A DNA stretch of 64,000 bases from positions 1 to 64,000 of the forward strand of contig NZ_JAKVIM010000020.1 in NCBI RefSeq assembly GCF_022601715.1, written 5' to 3'. Shown here piece after piece: positions 46,099-54,125 of the stretch. The notes under the pieces were generated by a model that saw nothing but the letters and a program-made list of their open reading frames with translations, did not search any database and was not told the origin of the DNA. The position numbers and the translations under genes were made by a program. How positions within the stretch are numbered: position 1 is the first letter of the stretch; the number at the start of each line of letters is the position of its first letter. The DNA is from Acinetobacter zhairuonensis. GTDB taxonomy: Bacteria; Pseudomonadota; Gammaproteobacteria; Pseudomonadales; Moraxellaceae.

Positions 46099-46341
46099 TT
46101 ATTTAGCAGCAGAAGCAGCAGAAGCAGCAGCAGAAGCAGCAACGTCAGCAGCAGAAGCAGCAACGTCAGCAGCAGAAGCAGCTTCAACAGCAGCGGCGTC
46201 AGCAGCAGAAGCGGCAACATTAGCTTCAGATGCAGCAGAAGCAGCAGCTTCAGTTGCAGGAGCTTCTTCTTTTTTAGCACAGCCAACGAAAGCTAAAGTA
46301 GTAGCAACTGCAGCAGCAATAGCGATTTTTTTGAATAACAT
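46099..46341 (-). CDS. Alanine-rich lipoprotein with repeats
   Basis: This 80-residue protein begins with a lipoprotein signal sequence ending L-A-F-V-G-Cys21, so it is likely lipid-anchored. The mature part is over half Ala with periodic Ala-Ala-Ser-Ala-Ala and Ala-Asp-Val-Ala units, suggesting a long helix or trimeric coil like Lpp. The DNA holds near-tandem 21-base repeats based on GCAGCAGAAGCAGCAACGTCA. I cannot assign a partner. A long 5' region and a strong terminator suggest heavy expression. On the other frame the repeat gives a spurious Leu-rich reading. Confidence 0.8.
   Translation of the reverse strand: MLFKKIAIAAAVATTLAFVGCAKKEEAPATEAAASAASEANVAASAADAAAVEAASAADVAASAADVAASAAASAASAAK
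46100..46240. repeat. GCA/GCT-rich near-tandem repeats inside the lipoprotein gene
   Basis: Units built on GCAGCAGAAGCAGCAACGTC recur with small changes through most of the mature coding region, encoding Ala-Ser-Ala-Ala-Asp-Val-Ala blocks. Such repeats can change copy number by slippage, altering the length of the helix. Confidence 0.75.
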
Positions 46342-46704
46342 GGCATCACTCTCTAAAATATGAGATTAAAAAAAACCAAGGTCAGCTGTTATGTGCTTTT
46401 ATTCTTCCTAAATTTGTTAGGTAGTAACAACGCAGGAGCAGCTTAACTGGTCTGCGAATATGCTATCACTGCCCATTTTGAATTACTACTGGTCTGTGTG
46501 AAAAAAACCAAAAAATAAGCAAATATTTGCTATTTTTTAACAGAAAATAACAATTAAGAGTGCGCTTTATATTGGATAAATACTTTTTAAGCTTTTAAAA
46601 ATAAAGCAGTTTTTCTAAGCAATATTTTGATAATCAAATATTTGAAAATATGCTTACACAAGATCAAATGAATTGTGTTTTTATGTTAAAAAAGTCAACC
46701 AAAT
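46342..46704. other. Non-coding region upstream of the lipoprotein gene
   Basis: About 360 bases without a gene. ACTGGTCTG occurs twice, at 46446-46454 and 46488-46496, 42 bp apart and in the same orientation, which puts both on the same DNA face. The rest is AT-rich. No promoter is clear on the minus strand. Confidence 0.45.
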
Positions 46705-46734
46705 AAAAAAGTCGCCAGCATGGGCGACTTTTTT
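46705..46734. terminator. Intrinsic terminator of rho
   Basis: AAAAAAGTCGCC pairs with GGCGACTTTTTT around AGCATG. It terminates rho on the minus strand and could block read-through in the other direction. Confidence 0.92.
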
Positions 46735-46749
46735 AATTTTTAATGTAAA

Positions 46750-48018
46750 TTAATTACTTGCTTTACGCTTCATCTGATCAAAGAATTCATCATTGGTTTT
46801 GGTTTCTTTCATGCGATCTAATAAGAATTCCATTGCTGCCAATTCATCTTGGGTGTGAAGGAGTTTACGTAGAATCCAAACCTTACGTAAATTGTCTTCA
46901 GACATTAAACGTTCTTCACGACGTGTACCAGACTTTTTAATGTTCATGGCAGGGAAGACGCGTTTTTCAGCAATACGACGATCCAAGGTAATTTCTTGGT
47001 TACCAGTACCTTTGAATTCTTCGTAGATGACTTCATCCATTTTGCTGCCAGTTTCAATTAAGGCAGTCGAGATAATAGTGAGTGAACCACCTTCTTCAAT
47101 GTTACGTGCAGCACCGAAGAAACGCTTAGGACGCTCGAGCGCATGCGCATCTACACCACCTGTTAATACTTTGCCTGATGAAGGTACGACGGTGTTGTAA
47201 GCACGCGCTAAACGGGTAATTGAGTCTAGTAGAATAACGACGTCTTTCTTGTGCTCAACCAGACGTTTTGCTTTTTCAATCACCATTTCAGCCACTTGAA
47301 CGTGTCGGGCTGGTGACTCATCAAAAGTAGATGCAATCACTTCACCACGAACTGTACGTTCCATTTCAGTCACTTCTTCTGGGCGTTCGTCAATCAGAAG
47401 AACGATCAGGAAGCATTCTGGGTTGTTACGTACAATCGACTGAGCGATGTTCTGTAGCAACATGGTTTTACCCGCTTTGGGAGGAGCAACAATAATTGAA
47501 CGTTGACCTTTACCAATCGGTGCGACCAAGTCGACCACACGTGCAGTTAAATCCTCAGTCGTACCATTACCTAATTCCATCACCAGTTGTTCGGTTGGGA
47601 ATAAAGGCGTTAAGTTTTCGAATAAAATCTTGTTGCGTGAGTTTTCTGGCGTATCGTAGTTAATCTGATTAACTTTCAGTAGGGCGAAATAACGTTCACC
47701 TTCTTTAGGTGGGCGAATCGTTCCTGTGATGGTGTCACCTGTACGCAAGTTAAAACGACGAATTTGTGAAGGACTCACATAAATGTCATCTGGACCTGCA
47801 AGATATGAACCTGCAGCAGAGCGTAAGAAACCAAAACCATCTGACAGAATTTCGAGAACGCCGTCACCAAAGATCTCTTCACCATTCATCGCATGACGCT
47901 TTAAGATGGCAAAGATAATATCTTGCTTGCGGTTACGCGCCATTCCTTCTAGGCCCATAAACTCTGCAATTTTGATGAGTTCGCCAATTGGTTTTTTCTT
48001 GAGTTCGGTTAAATTCAT
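46750..48018 (-). CDS. rho: Transcription termination factor Rho
   Basis: This 422-residue hexameric RNA helicase has the N-terminal helix bundle and cold-shock-like primary RNA site ([29 protein letters not shown]). It also has Walker A APPKAGKT, Walker [17 protein letters not shown], the Q-loop [25 protein letters not shown], and the R-loop [11 protein letters not shown] in the ring core. It matches E. coli Rho in length. It is driven by a consensus promoter with a leader of about 225 bases, consistent with autogenous attenuation as known in E. coli. Confidence 0.98.
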   Translation of the reverse strand: MNLTELKKKPIGELIKIAEFMGLEGMARNRKQDIIFAILKRHAMNGEEIFGDGVLEILSDGFGFLRSAAGSYLAGPDDIYVSPSQIRRFNLRTGDTITGTIRPPKEGERYFALLKVNQINYDTPENSRNKILFENLTPLFPTEQLVMELGNGTTEDLTARVVDLVAPIGKGQRSIIVAPPKAGKTMLLQNIAQSIVRNNPECFLIVLLIDERPEEVTEMERTVRGEVIASTFDESPARHVQVAEMVIEKAKRLVEHKKDVVILLDSITRLARAYNTVVPSSGKVLTGGVDAHALERPKRFFGAARNIEEGGSLTIISTALIETGSKMDEVIYEEFKGTGNQEITLDRRIAEKRVFPAMNIKKSGTRREERLMSEDNLRKVWILRKLLHTQDELAAMEFLLDRMKETKTNDEFFDQMKRKASN

Positions 48019-48250
48019 AGGTGGTCAGATAGAATAAATCATTCTAGAAACAGGTTGGAAGGAGAGCAACATTCGGTCGCATACAGCAATAAAATGACGG
48101 CATCGTATTGATAAAATAACAATGCGGAGGTCTGGTAAATTGTTGCGAAGAGAAAAAGTATGTAACAATTTCTGTTGCCGAGCGGCGATCTTATGTGTTG
48201 TGTCTTGTAAGAAAATGATGGACTTGAAATCCTTTCTTTCTTGAACATGC
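48019..48250 (-). promoter_or_regulatory. Long 5' leader of rho
   Basis: The stretch from the predicted transcription start near 48244 to the rho ATG is about 225 bases, rich in C and T with little obvious secondary structure. This is the composition expected of a Rho loading region. E. coli rho has a comparably long leader in which Rho stops its own transcript. I see no convincing leader peptide. Confidence 0.5.
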
Positions 48251-48279
48251 AATATAAGAGAGATTGTTGAGTTTGTCAA
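48251..48279 (-). promoter_or_regulatory. Consensus sigma-70 promoter of rho
   Basis: On the minus strand TTGACA (48279-48274) and TATATT (48256-48251) are separated by exactly 17 bp. The -35 hexamer is perfect and the -10 differs at one position from consensus. Confidence 0.85.
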
Positions 48280-48289
48280 TTTATAGACG

Positions 48290-48320
48290 AAAAAAATGCG
48301 CTATAGGACATAACGCATTT
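48290..48320 (-). terminator. Intrinsic terminator of trxA
   Basis: Read on the minus strand, AAATGCG pairs with CGCATTT across a 13-base loop, followed by T7. It lies between trxA and the rho promoter, so trxA and rho are separate units. Confidence 0.75.
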
Positions 48321-48341
48321 GGTCTAATTGCAATGTGCGAA

Positions 48342-48668
48342 TTAGATGTGGTCTTCAATGAATGCAGTCAATTTAGACTTTGGTGCAGCGCCCACTTGTT
48401 GTGCTACAACTTCACCATTTTTGAACATGAGTAATGCTGGAATGTTACGAATGTTGTAGTTTACCGCTGTTGCTTCACATGAAGTCACATCGACTTTAAC
48501 AATTTTAACTTTACCTTCGTATTCGTTTGCAAGCACTTCTAATACAGGCGCAATTGCTTTACAAGGTGCACACCAGCCTGCCCAGAAATCAACAAGAACG
48601 GGAGTGTCTGAATTTAAAACATCTGCTTCAAAGTTTGCATCTGTCGTATTGATGATATTGCCTGACAT
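48342..48668 (-). CDS. trxA: Thioredoxin with CAPC active site
   Basis: This 108-residue thioredoxin has the active site W-C33-A-P-C36-K, where most have CGPC. It also has DFWAGW, VDVTSCEATAVNYNIRNIPALLMF with the cis-Pro loop, and GAAPKSKL. It reduces cytoplasmic disulfides. I start at ATG 48668, with GGAG nine bases upstream. An extension to 48695 is not conserved. An extra Cys lies in VTSCEA. The trxA-rho order is common in gammaproteobacteria, here with a terminator between. Confidence 0.94.
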   Translation of the reverse strand: MSGNIINTTDANFEADVLNSDTPVLVDFWAGWCAPCKAIAPVLEVLANEYEGKVKIVKVDVTSCEATAVNYNIRNIPALLMFKNGEVVAQQVGAAPKSKLTAFIEDHI

Positions 48669-48933
48669 GGAATATGCTCCAAAAATTATATTCAAAGATA
48701 GCTAATGGCTCTAAGTATTACATAGCCATCTTTAACAATGTAGTACTAGATGTAAATTTTCAGCCTTTCCAACGATTTTGTCTAATTGATGCTCACGATG
48801 ATGCTAATCGTGTAACGCAATTGTCATATATGGTGAAAATAAAAAAGTACATACTATTAACAGCATAAATGGCTTTTAAATTGCATGTATGTGCATTACT
48901 CTAGGCTCAATTCTGTACAGGTTTATTTGAAGA

Positions 48934-50454
48934 ATGTCTGATTTTTTGATTGATGAAGAATTACTTGCTGCCATCGATATGGGATCGAACAGCTTTCACC
49001 TTGCGATTGCGCGTGTAGACCATGGTGAAGTTAAAAAAGTTGCATCAATGTCAGAAAAAGTTCAGTTGGCAGCTGGACTTGATGAAAATAAAAATTTAAC
49101 AGAAGCTGCCCAACAACGTGGTTTGGCATGTTTAGCGCGTTTTGTCGGGCGTTTAAGTTCAGTTCAGCCTAATCGTTTAAGAATTGTGGCGACCAACGCT
49201 TTACGCCAAGCCAAAAATGGACATGAATTTATTCAAAAAGCCGCAGAAATACTGCCAAAACCGATTGAAATTATTGCTGGGCGTGAAGAAGCGCGTCTAA
49301 TTTATTTGGGTGTTTCTCACACCATGGCCAACAGTGGTCGTCGTTTGGTGGTTGATATTGGTGGTGGTTCAACTGAACTGATTATTGGTGAAGAGTTTGA
49401 ACCGATTCATACTGAATCATTACAGATGGGCTGTGTGGCATTCACCAAATGTTATTTCCAAGATGGCGAGATTAATCAAAAAAGCTTTGATAAAGCAGTA
49501 GTTGCTGCACGTAAAGAACTCTCTGCGATTGCGAATACTTATAAAGAAGCAGGTTGGGATACAGTAGTAGGTTCGAGTGGCACGATTAAAGCCTGTCGCC
49601 AAATTGCGGTCAATATGGGTTGGAGTAATGAACAGGAAAACCTGACCCGCGAAGGGCTGGAAAAACTCAAAGACAAATTGCTCAAATTCAAACATATCTC
49701 AGAAATGGATTTTGAGGGTTTAAAAGAAGACCGTCGAGCAGTTTTGCCAGCTGGAATCGCTATTCTGTGTGCAGTATTTGAATTATTAGACATCGAAGCG
49801 CTGGTGTATTCAGATGGTGCGTTACGTGAAGGGGTGATGTATGACTTGCTTGGACGTTTCCAGCATGAAGATATTCGTGACCGTAGTGTGCAAGCCTTAA
49901 TGGGGCGTTATGGTGCAGATCCAAAACAAGCGGAACGTGTGGTCAAAACAGCACAGCATTTATTTGATGGTGTGGCTGAATCACTCAATTTAACCAGTGA
50001 TGACAGTGACTTACTGCGTCGTTCCGCCTATTTGCATGAAATAGGTTTGGCTATTAGTCATGGAGGGTATCACCGTCATGGCGCATATTTATTGCAACAT
50101 TCAGATATTGCGGGCTTCTCACAAATTGACCAAAATCATATTTCACATCTAGTTGCACATCATCGTCGTAAGTTGCGCAGTGATGCCAAAATTGATGTGA
50201 TGAAGGTCGGTGGTAGCAAACTTGTACACTTATGTCTATTGCTTCGATTAGCAGTTTTACTAAATCATAGTCGAAGCGATGCGATGCTTCCTGCCATTGA
50301 ATTAAGCATTGGCAATGCGCAACAATGGCAACTCTGTGTTTCTGGCGATGCCAAACAATGGCCTTTGCTTGTAGCTGATTTGCATGATGAACAACTGCAA
50401 TTCAAGCATTGGGATATTGAATTGAATATTCAGTCGGAACAATTTATCGATTAA
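48934..50454 (+). CDS. ppx: Exopolyphosphatase (Ppx/GppA family)
   Basis: This 506-residue enzyme has the ASKHA-fold phosphate loops AAIDMGSNSFHLAIARV and VVDIGGGSTELIIG, plus VGSSGTIKA and the C-terminal HD-like domain (YLHEIGLAISHGGYHRHGAYLL). The length matches E. coli Ppx. It removes terminal phosphates from polyphosphate, and may also act on pppGpp. It is divergent from trxA and is followed 35 bases later by accA. Confidence 0.93.
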   Translation: MSDFLIDEELLAAIDMGSNSFHLAIARVDHGEVKKVASMSEKVQLAAGLDENKNLTEAAQQRGLACLARFVGRLSSVQPNRLRIVATNALRQAKNGHEFIQKAAEILPKPIEIIAGREEARLIYLGVSHTMANSGRRLVVDIGGGSTELIIGEEFEPIHTESLQMGCVAFTKCYFQDGEINQKSFDKAVVAARKELSAIANTYKEAGWDTVVGSSGTIKACRQIAVNMGWSNEQENLTREGLEKLKDKLLKFKHISEMDFEGLKEDRRAVLPAGIAILCAVFELLDIEALVYSDGALREGVMYDLLGRFQHEDIRDRSVQALMGRYGADPKQAERVVKTAQHLFDGVAESLNLTSDDSDLLRRSAYLHEIGLAISHGGYHRHGAYLLQHSDIAGFSQIDQNHISHLVAHHRRKLRSDAKIDVMKVGGSKLVHLCLLLRLAVLLNHSRSDAMLPAIELSIGNAQQWQLCVSGDAKQWPLLVADLHDEQLQFKHWDIELNIQSEQFID

Positions 50455-50489
50455 CACTGATTGGTTAATTTAGGGATAATAGTCGACCT

Positions 50490-51314
50490 ATGAAAAATAA
50501 AGCTGCTCAATCTAAAGCATGGACAACAGTCCAAATTGCACGTCATCCAGATCGCCCGCAATTTTTGGACTATGTTGGTGAAATCTTCACTGAATTCGAT
50601 GCTTTACATGGGGATCGTTTGTTTGGTGATGATGGTGCGATGGTCGGTGGCTTAGCGCGTTTTGACGGCAAACCTGTAATGGTTGTTGGTCAACACCGTG
50701 GTCGTAGCACTCGCGAAAAATTAAAGCATAACTTCGGGATGTGTAACCCTGAAGGCTATCGTAAATCACAACGTTTGCTTGATATGGCTGAGCGTTTTAA
50801 TTTACCTGTTTTCACTTTTATTGATACTATGGGCGCGTACCCAGGTGTTGGTGCTGAAGAGCGTGGTCAAGCAGAAGCAATTGCCACCAGCCTTGCACAA
50901 CTTTCAAACTTGAAAGTCCCTGTTATTGCAACAGTGTTGGGTGAAGGGGGTTCAGGCGGTGCTTTAGGTATTGGTGTTGCTGACCGTGTGATTATGTTAT
51001 CACACAGTATTTATTCAGTAATTTCACCTGAAGGCTGTGCGTCTATTTTGTGGAAAACGGCAGAAAAAGCAGAACAAGCCAGTGAAGCATTGGCGTTAAC
51101 TGCGGACCGTTTACAACAGATTGGGATTGTTGAATACGTTGTTGACGAAGGTCAAGGTGCGCATTTAAACCCTGAACAAGTCATGGAAAACTTAAAGGTC
51201 GTACTCAAACAAGCATTGGATGAGTTACAACCAATGGATGCCCAAGAACGATGCGAAGCACGTTACCAACGTTTAATGAAGTTTGGCAGCGACAATTTAG
51301 GTCTAACGTCTTAA
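50490..51314 (+). CDS. accA: Acetyl-CoA carboxylase carboxyltransferase subunit alpha, short form
   Basis: This 274-residue AccA carries the crotonase-like core: [32 protein letters not shown] across two blocks, [22 protein letters not shown], and [14 protein letters not shown]. coli AccA has 319 residues, and the N-terminal helical extension of roughly 45 residues is absent here. The upstream region is too short to encode it. With AccD it transfers carboxyl from biotin to acetyl-CoA in fatty acid synthesis. The 3' end overlaps tilS by 64 bases. Confidence 0.94.
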   Translation: MKNKAAQSKAWTTVQIARHPDRPQFLDYVGEIFTEFDALHGDRLFGDDGAMVGGLARFDGKPVMVVGQHRGRSTREKLKHNFGMCNPEGYRKSQRLLDMAERFNLPVFTFIDTMGAYPGVGAEERGQAEAIATSLAQLSNLKVPVIATVLGEGGSGGALGIGVADRVIMLSHSIYSVISPEGCASILWKTAEKAEQASEALALTADRLQQIGIVEYVVDEGQGAHLNPEQVMENLKVVLKQALDELQPMDAQERCEARYQRLMKFGSDNLGLTS

Positions 51315-52606
51315 CACAGGCACAGTCCTTTACAGAACAGCGTTCTTATCTCATAGGATGTAGCGGTGGCGTGGATTCCATGCTGTTGCTACATCTTATG
51401 TCATTTTTATTCCCACAAAAAGTTCGTGCAATTTATGTCGATCACCAGCTACAAAGCATGAGTTCGGCTTGGGGCGACTTTGTTTCAAACACCTGTCAGC
51501 AATTGCAGGTGCCGTGTAGCGTGGTTCCTGTCCACGTTGCGGAAGGTAATTTGGAAAATCAAGCACGCAATGCTCGATATCAAGCCTTTGCAGAACATTT
51601 GCAACATAATGAAGTTCTGGTTTTAGCGCATCATCAGCAAGATCAGGCTGAAACCTTGATGTTAAGACTGCTTTCTGGAGCGGGTGTGCAAGGTTTATCT
51701 GCCATGTCTGTGGTGGATGTACGTGAGAAAACGACCCTTTGGCGCCCGATGCTTGAGTTATCGCGTGAGCAGATTTGCCAATGGGCCACCCAGTTGAATG
51801 TGCAAAATATTGAGGATCCAACTAATGCCGATCCAGATTATGATCGTGCTTGGTGTCGTCAAATTTTATGGCCTGTTTTACAACAGCGCTTCCCGAAAAT
51901 GCAGCAAGCACTGACTCGTACTAGTGTTTTAATGCAAGATGCGGATGAAATTTTAGCTGAAGTTTTAGCATCTGATCTTGATCAATGTGGAAATCGATCT
52001 TTCCTTAATATTGAATCGTTAAAGGCACTGTCCATCGCCAGACAACGTCAATTACTCTCTCACTGGATGCAAGGTGAGGCAACCTATCGTCCCAATTTTG
52101 CGATGGTGCAGCGCCTGATCGCAGAGGTGATTGAAGCAAAGCAGGATGCGCAAGCGGCTTTGCATTGGCATGGCTTTTATTTTGTCCGTTATCAACAGCA
52201 GATTTTCCGTTTGGATGCAGGGATCTATCTGGCAGAACAGCAGAATCCTGTTCCATCACGACAAACGCTCTCTTTAGTGTTGGATCAATGTTGCTCGTTG
52301 GCTTCAGGAAACTATTGCATTGAAATGCAAAATCAAGGGTTATCTCAGGTACTTTTGGGGCAAACATTGACGTTGTCGGCACGTGTTGGTGGCGAAAAAA
52401 TCCATCTACATGGTCGAGTTGGGAGTTGGCCGTTAAAAAAAGCACTGCAACAAGCACAAATTTTTCCGTGGTTGCGTCATACAATTCAAATATTAAGCAT
52501 AGATAATGTTATGCTAGGGGTTTTTACACCCAAAGGTTTTTGGTTGGCTGAATCTGAATATCTAGTTGCAGATGGATGGCAGCCGAAATTAGTTTCAGGG
52601 CAATAG
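51251..52606 (+). CDS. tilS: tRNA(Ile)-lysidine synthetase
   Basis: This 451-residue N-type ATP pyrophosphatase converts C34 of tRNA-Ile2(CAU) to lysidine. The PP-loop SGGVDS is at residues 38-43. [40 protein letters not shown] and [16 protein letters not shown] in separate blocks, and C-terminal TilS domains, follow. ATG 51251 gives a normal N terminus, and the next in-frame ATG is inside the PP-loop region, so the 64-base overlap with accA looks real. The start has only a weak ribosome-binding site, so coupling to accA is likely. Confidence 0.93.
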   Translation: MRSTLPTFNEVWQRQFRSNVLTQAQSFTEQRSYLIGCSGGVDSMLLLHLMSFLFPQKVRAIYVDHQLQSMSSAWGDFVSNTCQQLQVPCSVVPVHVAEGNLENQARNARYQAFAEHLQHNEVLVLAHHQQDQAETLMLRLLSGAGVQGLSAMSVVDVREKTTLWRPMLELSREQICQWATQLNVQNIEDPTNADPDYDRAWCRQILWPVLQQRFPKMQQALTRTSVLMQDADEILAEVLASDLDQCGNRSFLNIESLKALSIARQRQLLSHWMQGEATYRPNFAMVQRLIAEVIEAKQDAQAALHWHGFYFVRYQQQIFRLDAGIYLAEQQNPVPSRQTLSLVLDQCCSLASGNYCIEMQNQGLSQVLLGQTLTLSARVGGEKIHLHGRVGSWPLKKALQQAQIFPWLRHTIQILSIDNVMLGVFTPKGFWLAESEYLVADGWQPKLVSGQ

Positions 52607-52630
52607 AATACTCAATAACGAGCGTAAATC

Positions 52631-53461
52631 ATGAGTGCAGTTTTAAATTGTAATATTACTTTTATTGGTGGCGGCAATATGGCGCAAGCCTTAATTGGCG
52701 GATTAATTGCACGAGGCATGCCGACTACTCGTATTACAGTTGCTGATCCTTTTGAAAATGTACGTCAACTTTTACAAGAAAAAGATGTGCATGTCACAGA
52801 TGATAATATTGCTGCGATTGAGAAAGCAGATATTGTTGTTTTGGCGGTTAAACCTCAGGTACTTGCAAATGTATTGAAGCAATTGCATGGTTTACTGGAT
52901 GGCAAGCTGGTGATTTCAATTGTTGCAGGTGCAGAAATTGCAACCATGGCAACGTTATCGGGTACTGATCGTATTGTCCGAGTGATGCCAAATACGCCAG
53001 CTTTAGTACAAACGGGTGCGCATGGTTTATATGCGACTGATGTTGTTGATGCAAAAGACCGTGAGTTGGCTAGCCAAGTTTTGGCTGCAACAGGTTTAAC
53101 CATCTGGGTGAATTCTGAAGCGCAAATTGATGCTGTGACGGCAGTTTCTGGCTCTGGTCCTGCTTACTTTTTCTATATGATGGAAAGTATGATTCGTGCA
53201 GGTAAGAACTTAGGTTTAGATGAAAAAGTTGCAACAGCTTTGACCTTGCAAACAGCTTTAGGTGCTGCACAAATGGCCATAACCAGTGCAAGTTCGCCAT
53301 CAGAGTTACGTAAAAATGTCACTTCACCCAATGGTACGACGCAGGCTGCCTTAGAAGTCTTTGATCGTGCGCAAATCTCACAAAATATTCAGTCTGCTTT
53401 GGCTGCTGCGAAAAAGCGTAGCCAAGAGTTGGCACAAGAATTAAGTGAAAGCAGCAAATAA
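52631..53461 (+). CDS. proC: Pyrroline-5-carboxylate reductase
   Basis: This 276-residue enzyme carries out the last step of proline synthesis with NAD(P)H. It has the Rossmann motif ITFIGGGNMAQALIGGLI, VVLAVKPQVL, VRVMPNTPALVQTGAHG, and the C-terminal signature AVSGSGPAYFFYMMES with TSPNGTTQAALEVF. It lies 24 bases after tilS and 26 before the YggT gene. proC-yggT is a common pair. Confidence 0.95.
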   Translation: MSAVLNCNITFIGGGNMAQALIGGLIARGMPTTRITVADPFENVRQLLQEKDVHVTDDNIAAIEKADIVVLAVKPQVLANVLKQLHGLLDGKLVISIVAGAEIATMATLSGTDRIVRVMPNTPALVQTGAHGLYATDVVDAKDRELASQVLAATGLTIWVNSEAQIDAVTAVSGSGPAYFFYMMESMIRAGKNLGLDEKVATALTLQTALGAAQMAITSASSPSELRKNVTSPNGTTQAALEVFDRAQISQNIQSALAAAKKRSQELAQELSESSK

Positions 53462-53487
53462 TTGATTTTAATTAGGAATAATTTAAT

Positions 53488-54057
53488 ATGGGTGCAAACT
53501 CTGCGCTAATTTTTGGCATTATTATTAACGTAGCGATTTTGCTCGTATTCTTCCGCTTTTTAATGCAGTTGGCCGCGGTTAATCCCTACAATCCTGTGGT
53601 GATGTCGACAGTCAAAGCCACCAAGATTGTAGATATTTTTGGTCGTATTTTCCCGACACTGGGCAAGGGACGTGTGAACTCCGCAGCCTTGGCTTTAGTA
53701 GTGGTGCTTTATTTACTCAAAATATTTGGCATCATGTATTTATCAGGAGCGATGCCGAATAGTCCGATTCACTTGGTGATTTTGACTTTTGTCACCATGA
53801 TTCAGGATTTAATTCGTTTCTGTCGTTACTTGATTTTTGCCACTATTATTCTCAGTTGGGTGGTGATGTTTACACAGTCACGTTCACCTTATATTGAAGT
53901 AATTCAAGAGTTGGCTGAGCCTTTATTGGCGCCATTCCGTCGTTTGTTGCCGAATATGGGCATGATTGATTTGTCTCCAATTATTGCATTCTTGGCGTTA
54001 TATATTGCTGAAATCATTATGAATGAAGTCGCAATCGCCTTGTTGACTGGTTTATAA
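53488..54057 (+). CDS. YggT-family integral membrane protein
   Basis: This 189-residue inner-membrane protein is built from two YggT repeats of about 90 residues, each with two hydrophobic helices and an NPYNPVV or RSPYIEVIQELAEPLLAPFRRLLPN segment. Family members are linked to osmotic-stress resistance or cell-division machinery in various bacteria. The mechanism is unknown. AGGAA precedes the ATG. It forms the end of the accA-tilS-proC group, closed by a terminator. Confidence 0.86.
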   Translation: MGANSALIFGIIINVAILLVFFRFLMQLAAVNPYNPVVMSTVKATKIVDIFGRIFPTLGKGRVNSAALALVVVLYLLKIFGIMYLSGAMPNSPIHLVILTFVTMIQDLIRFCRYLIFATIILSWVVMFTQSRSPYIEVIQELAEPLLAPFRRLLPNMGMIDLSPIIAFLALYIAEIIMNEVAIALLTGL

Positions 54058-54072
54058 GATTTTCACCGTATT

Positions 54073-54102
54073 AAAAAAGGACTCTAAATAGAGTCCTTTT
54101 TT
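54073..54102. terminator. Bidirectional terminator between the YggT gene and polA
   Basis: AAAAAAGGACTCT pairs with AGAGTCCTTTTTT around AAAT, between convergent genes. Confidence 0.93.
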
Positions 54103-54125
54103 ATGATTCTGAAATTTACCACAGC

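Noticed and set aside
46038-46286. Leu-rich open frame on the minus strand
   Set aside because: It is the out-of-frame reading of the GCT/CTG repeat in the alanine-rich lipoprotein gene. The lipoprotein frame has a proper signal and lipobox.
48039-48248. Leader peptide of about 69 residues upstream of rho
   Set aside because: Its ATG is at the predicted transcription start, so no ribosome-binding site would be transcribed.
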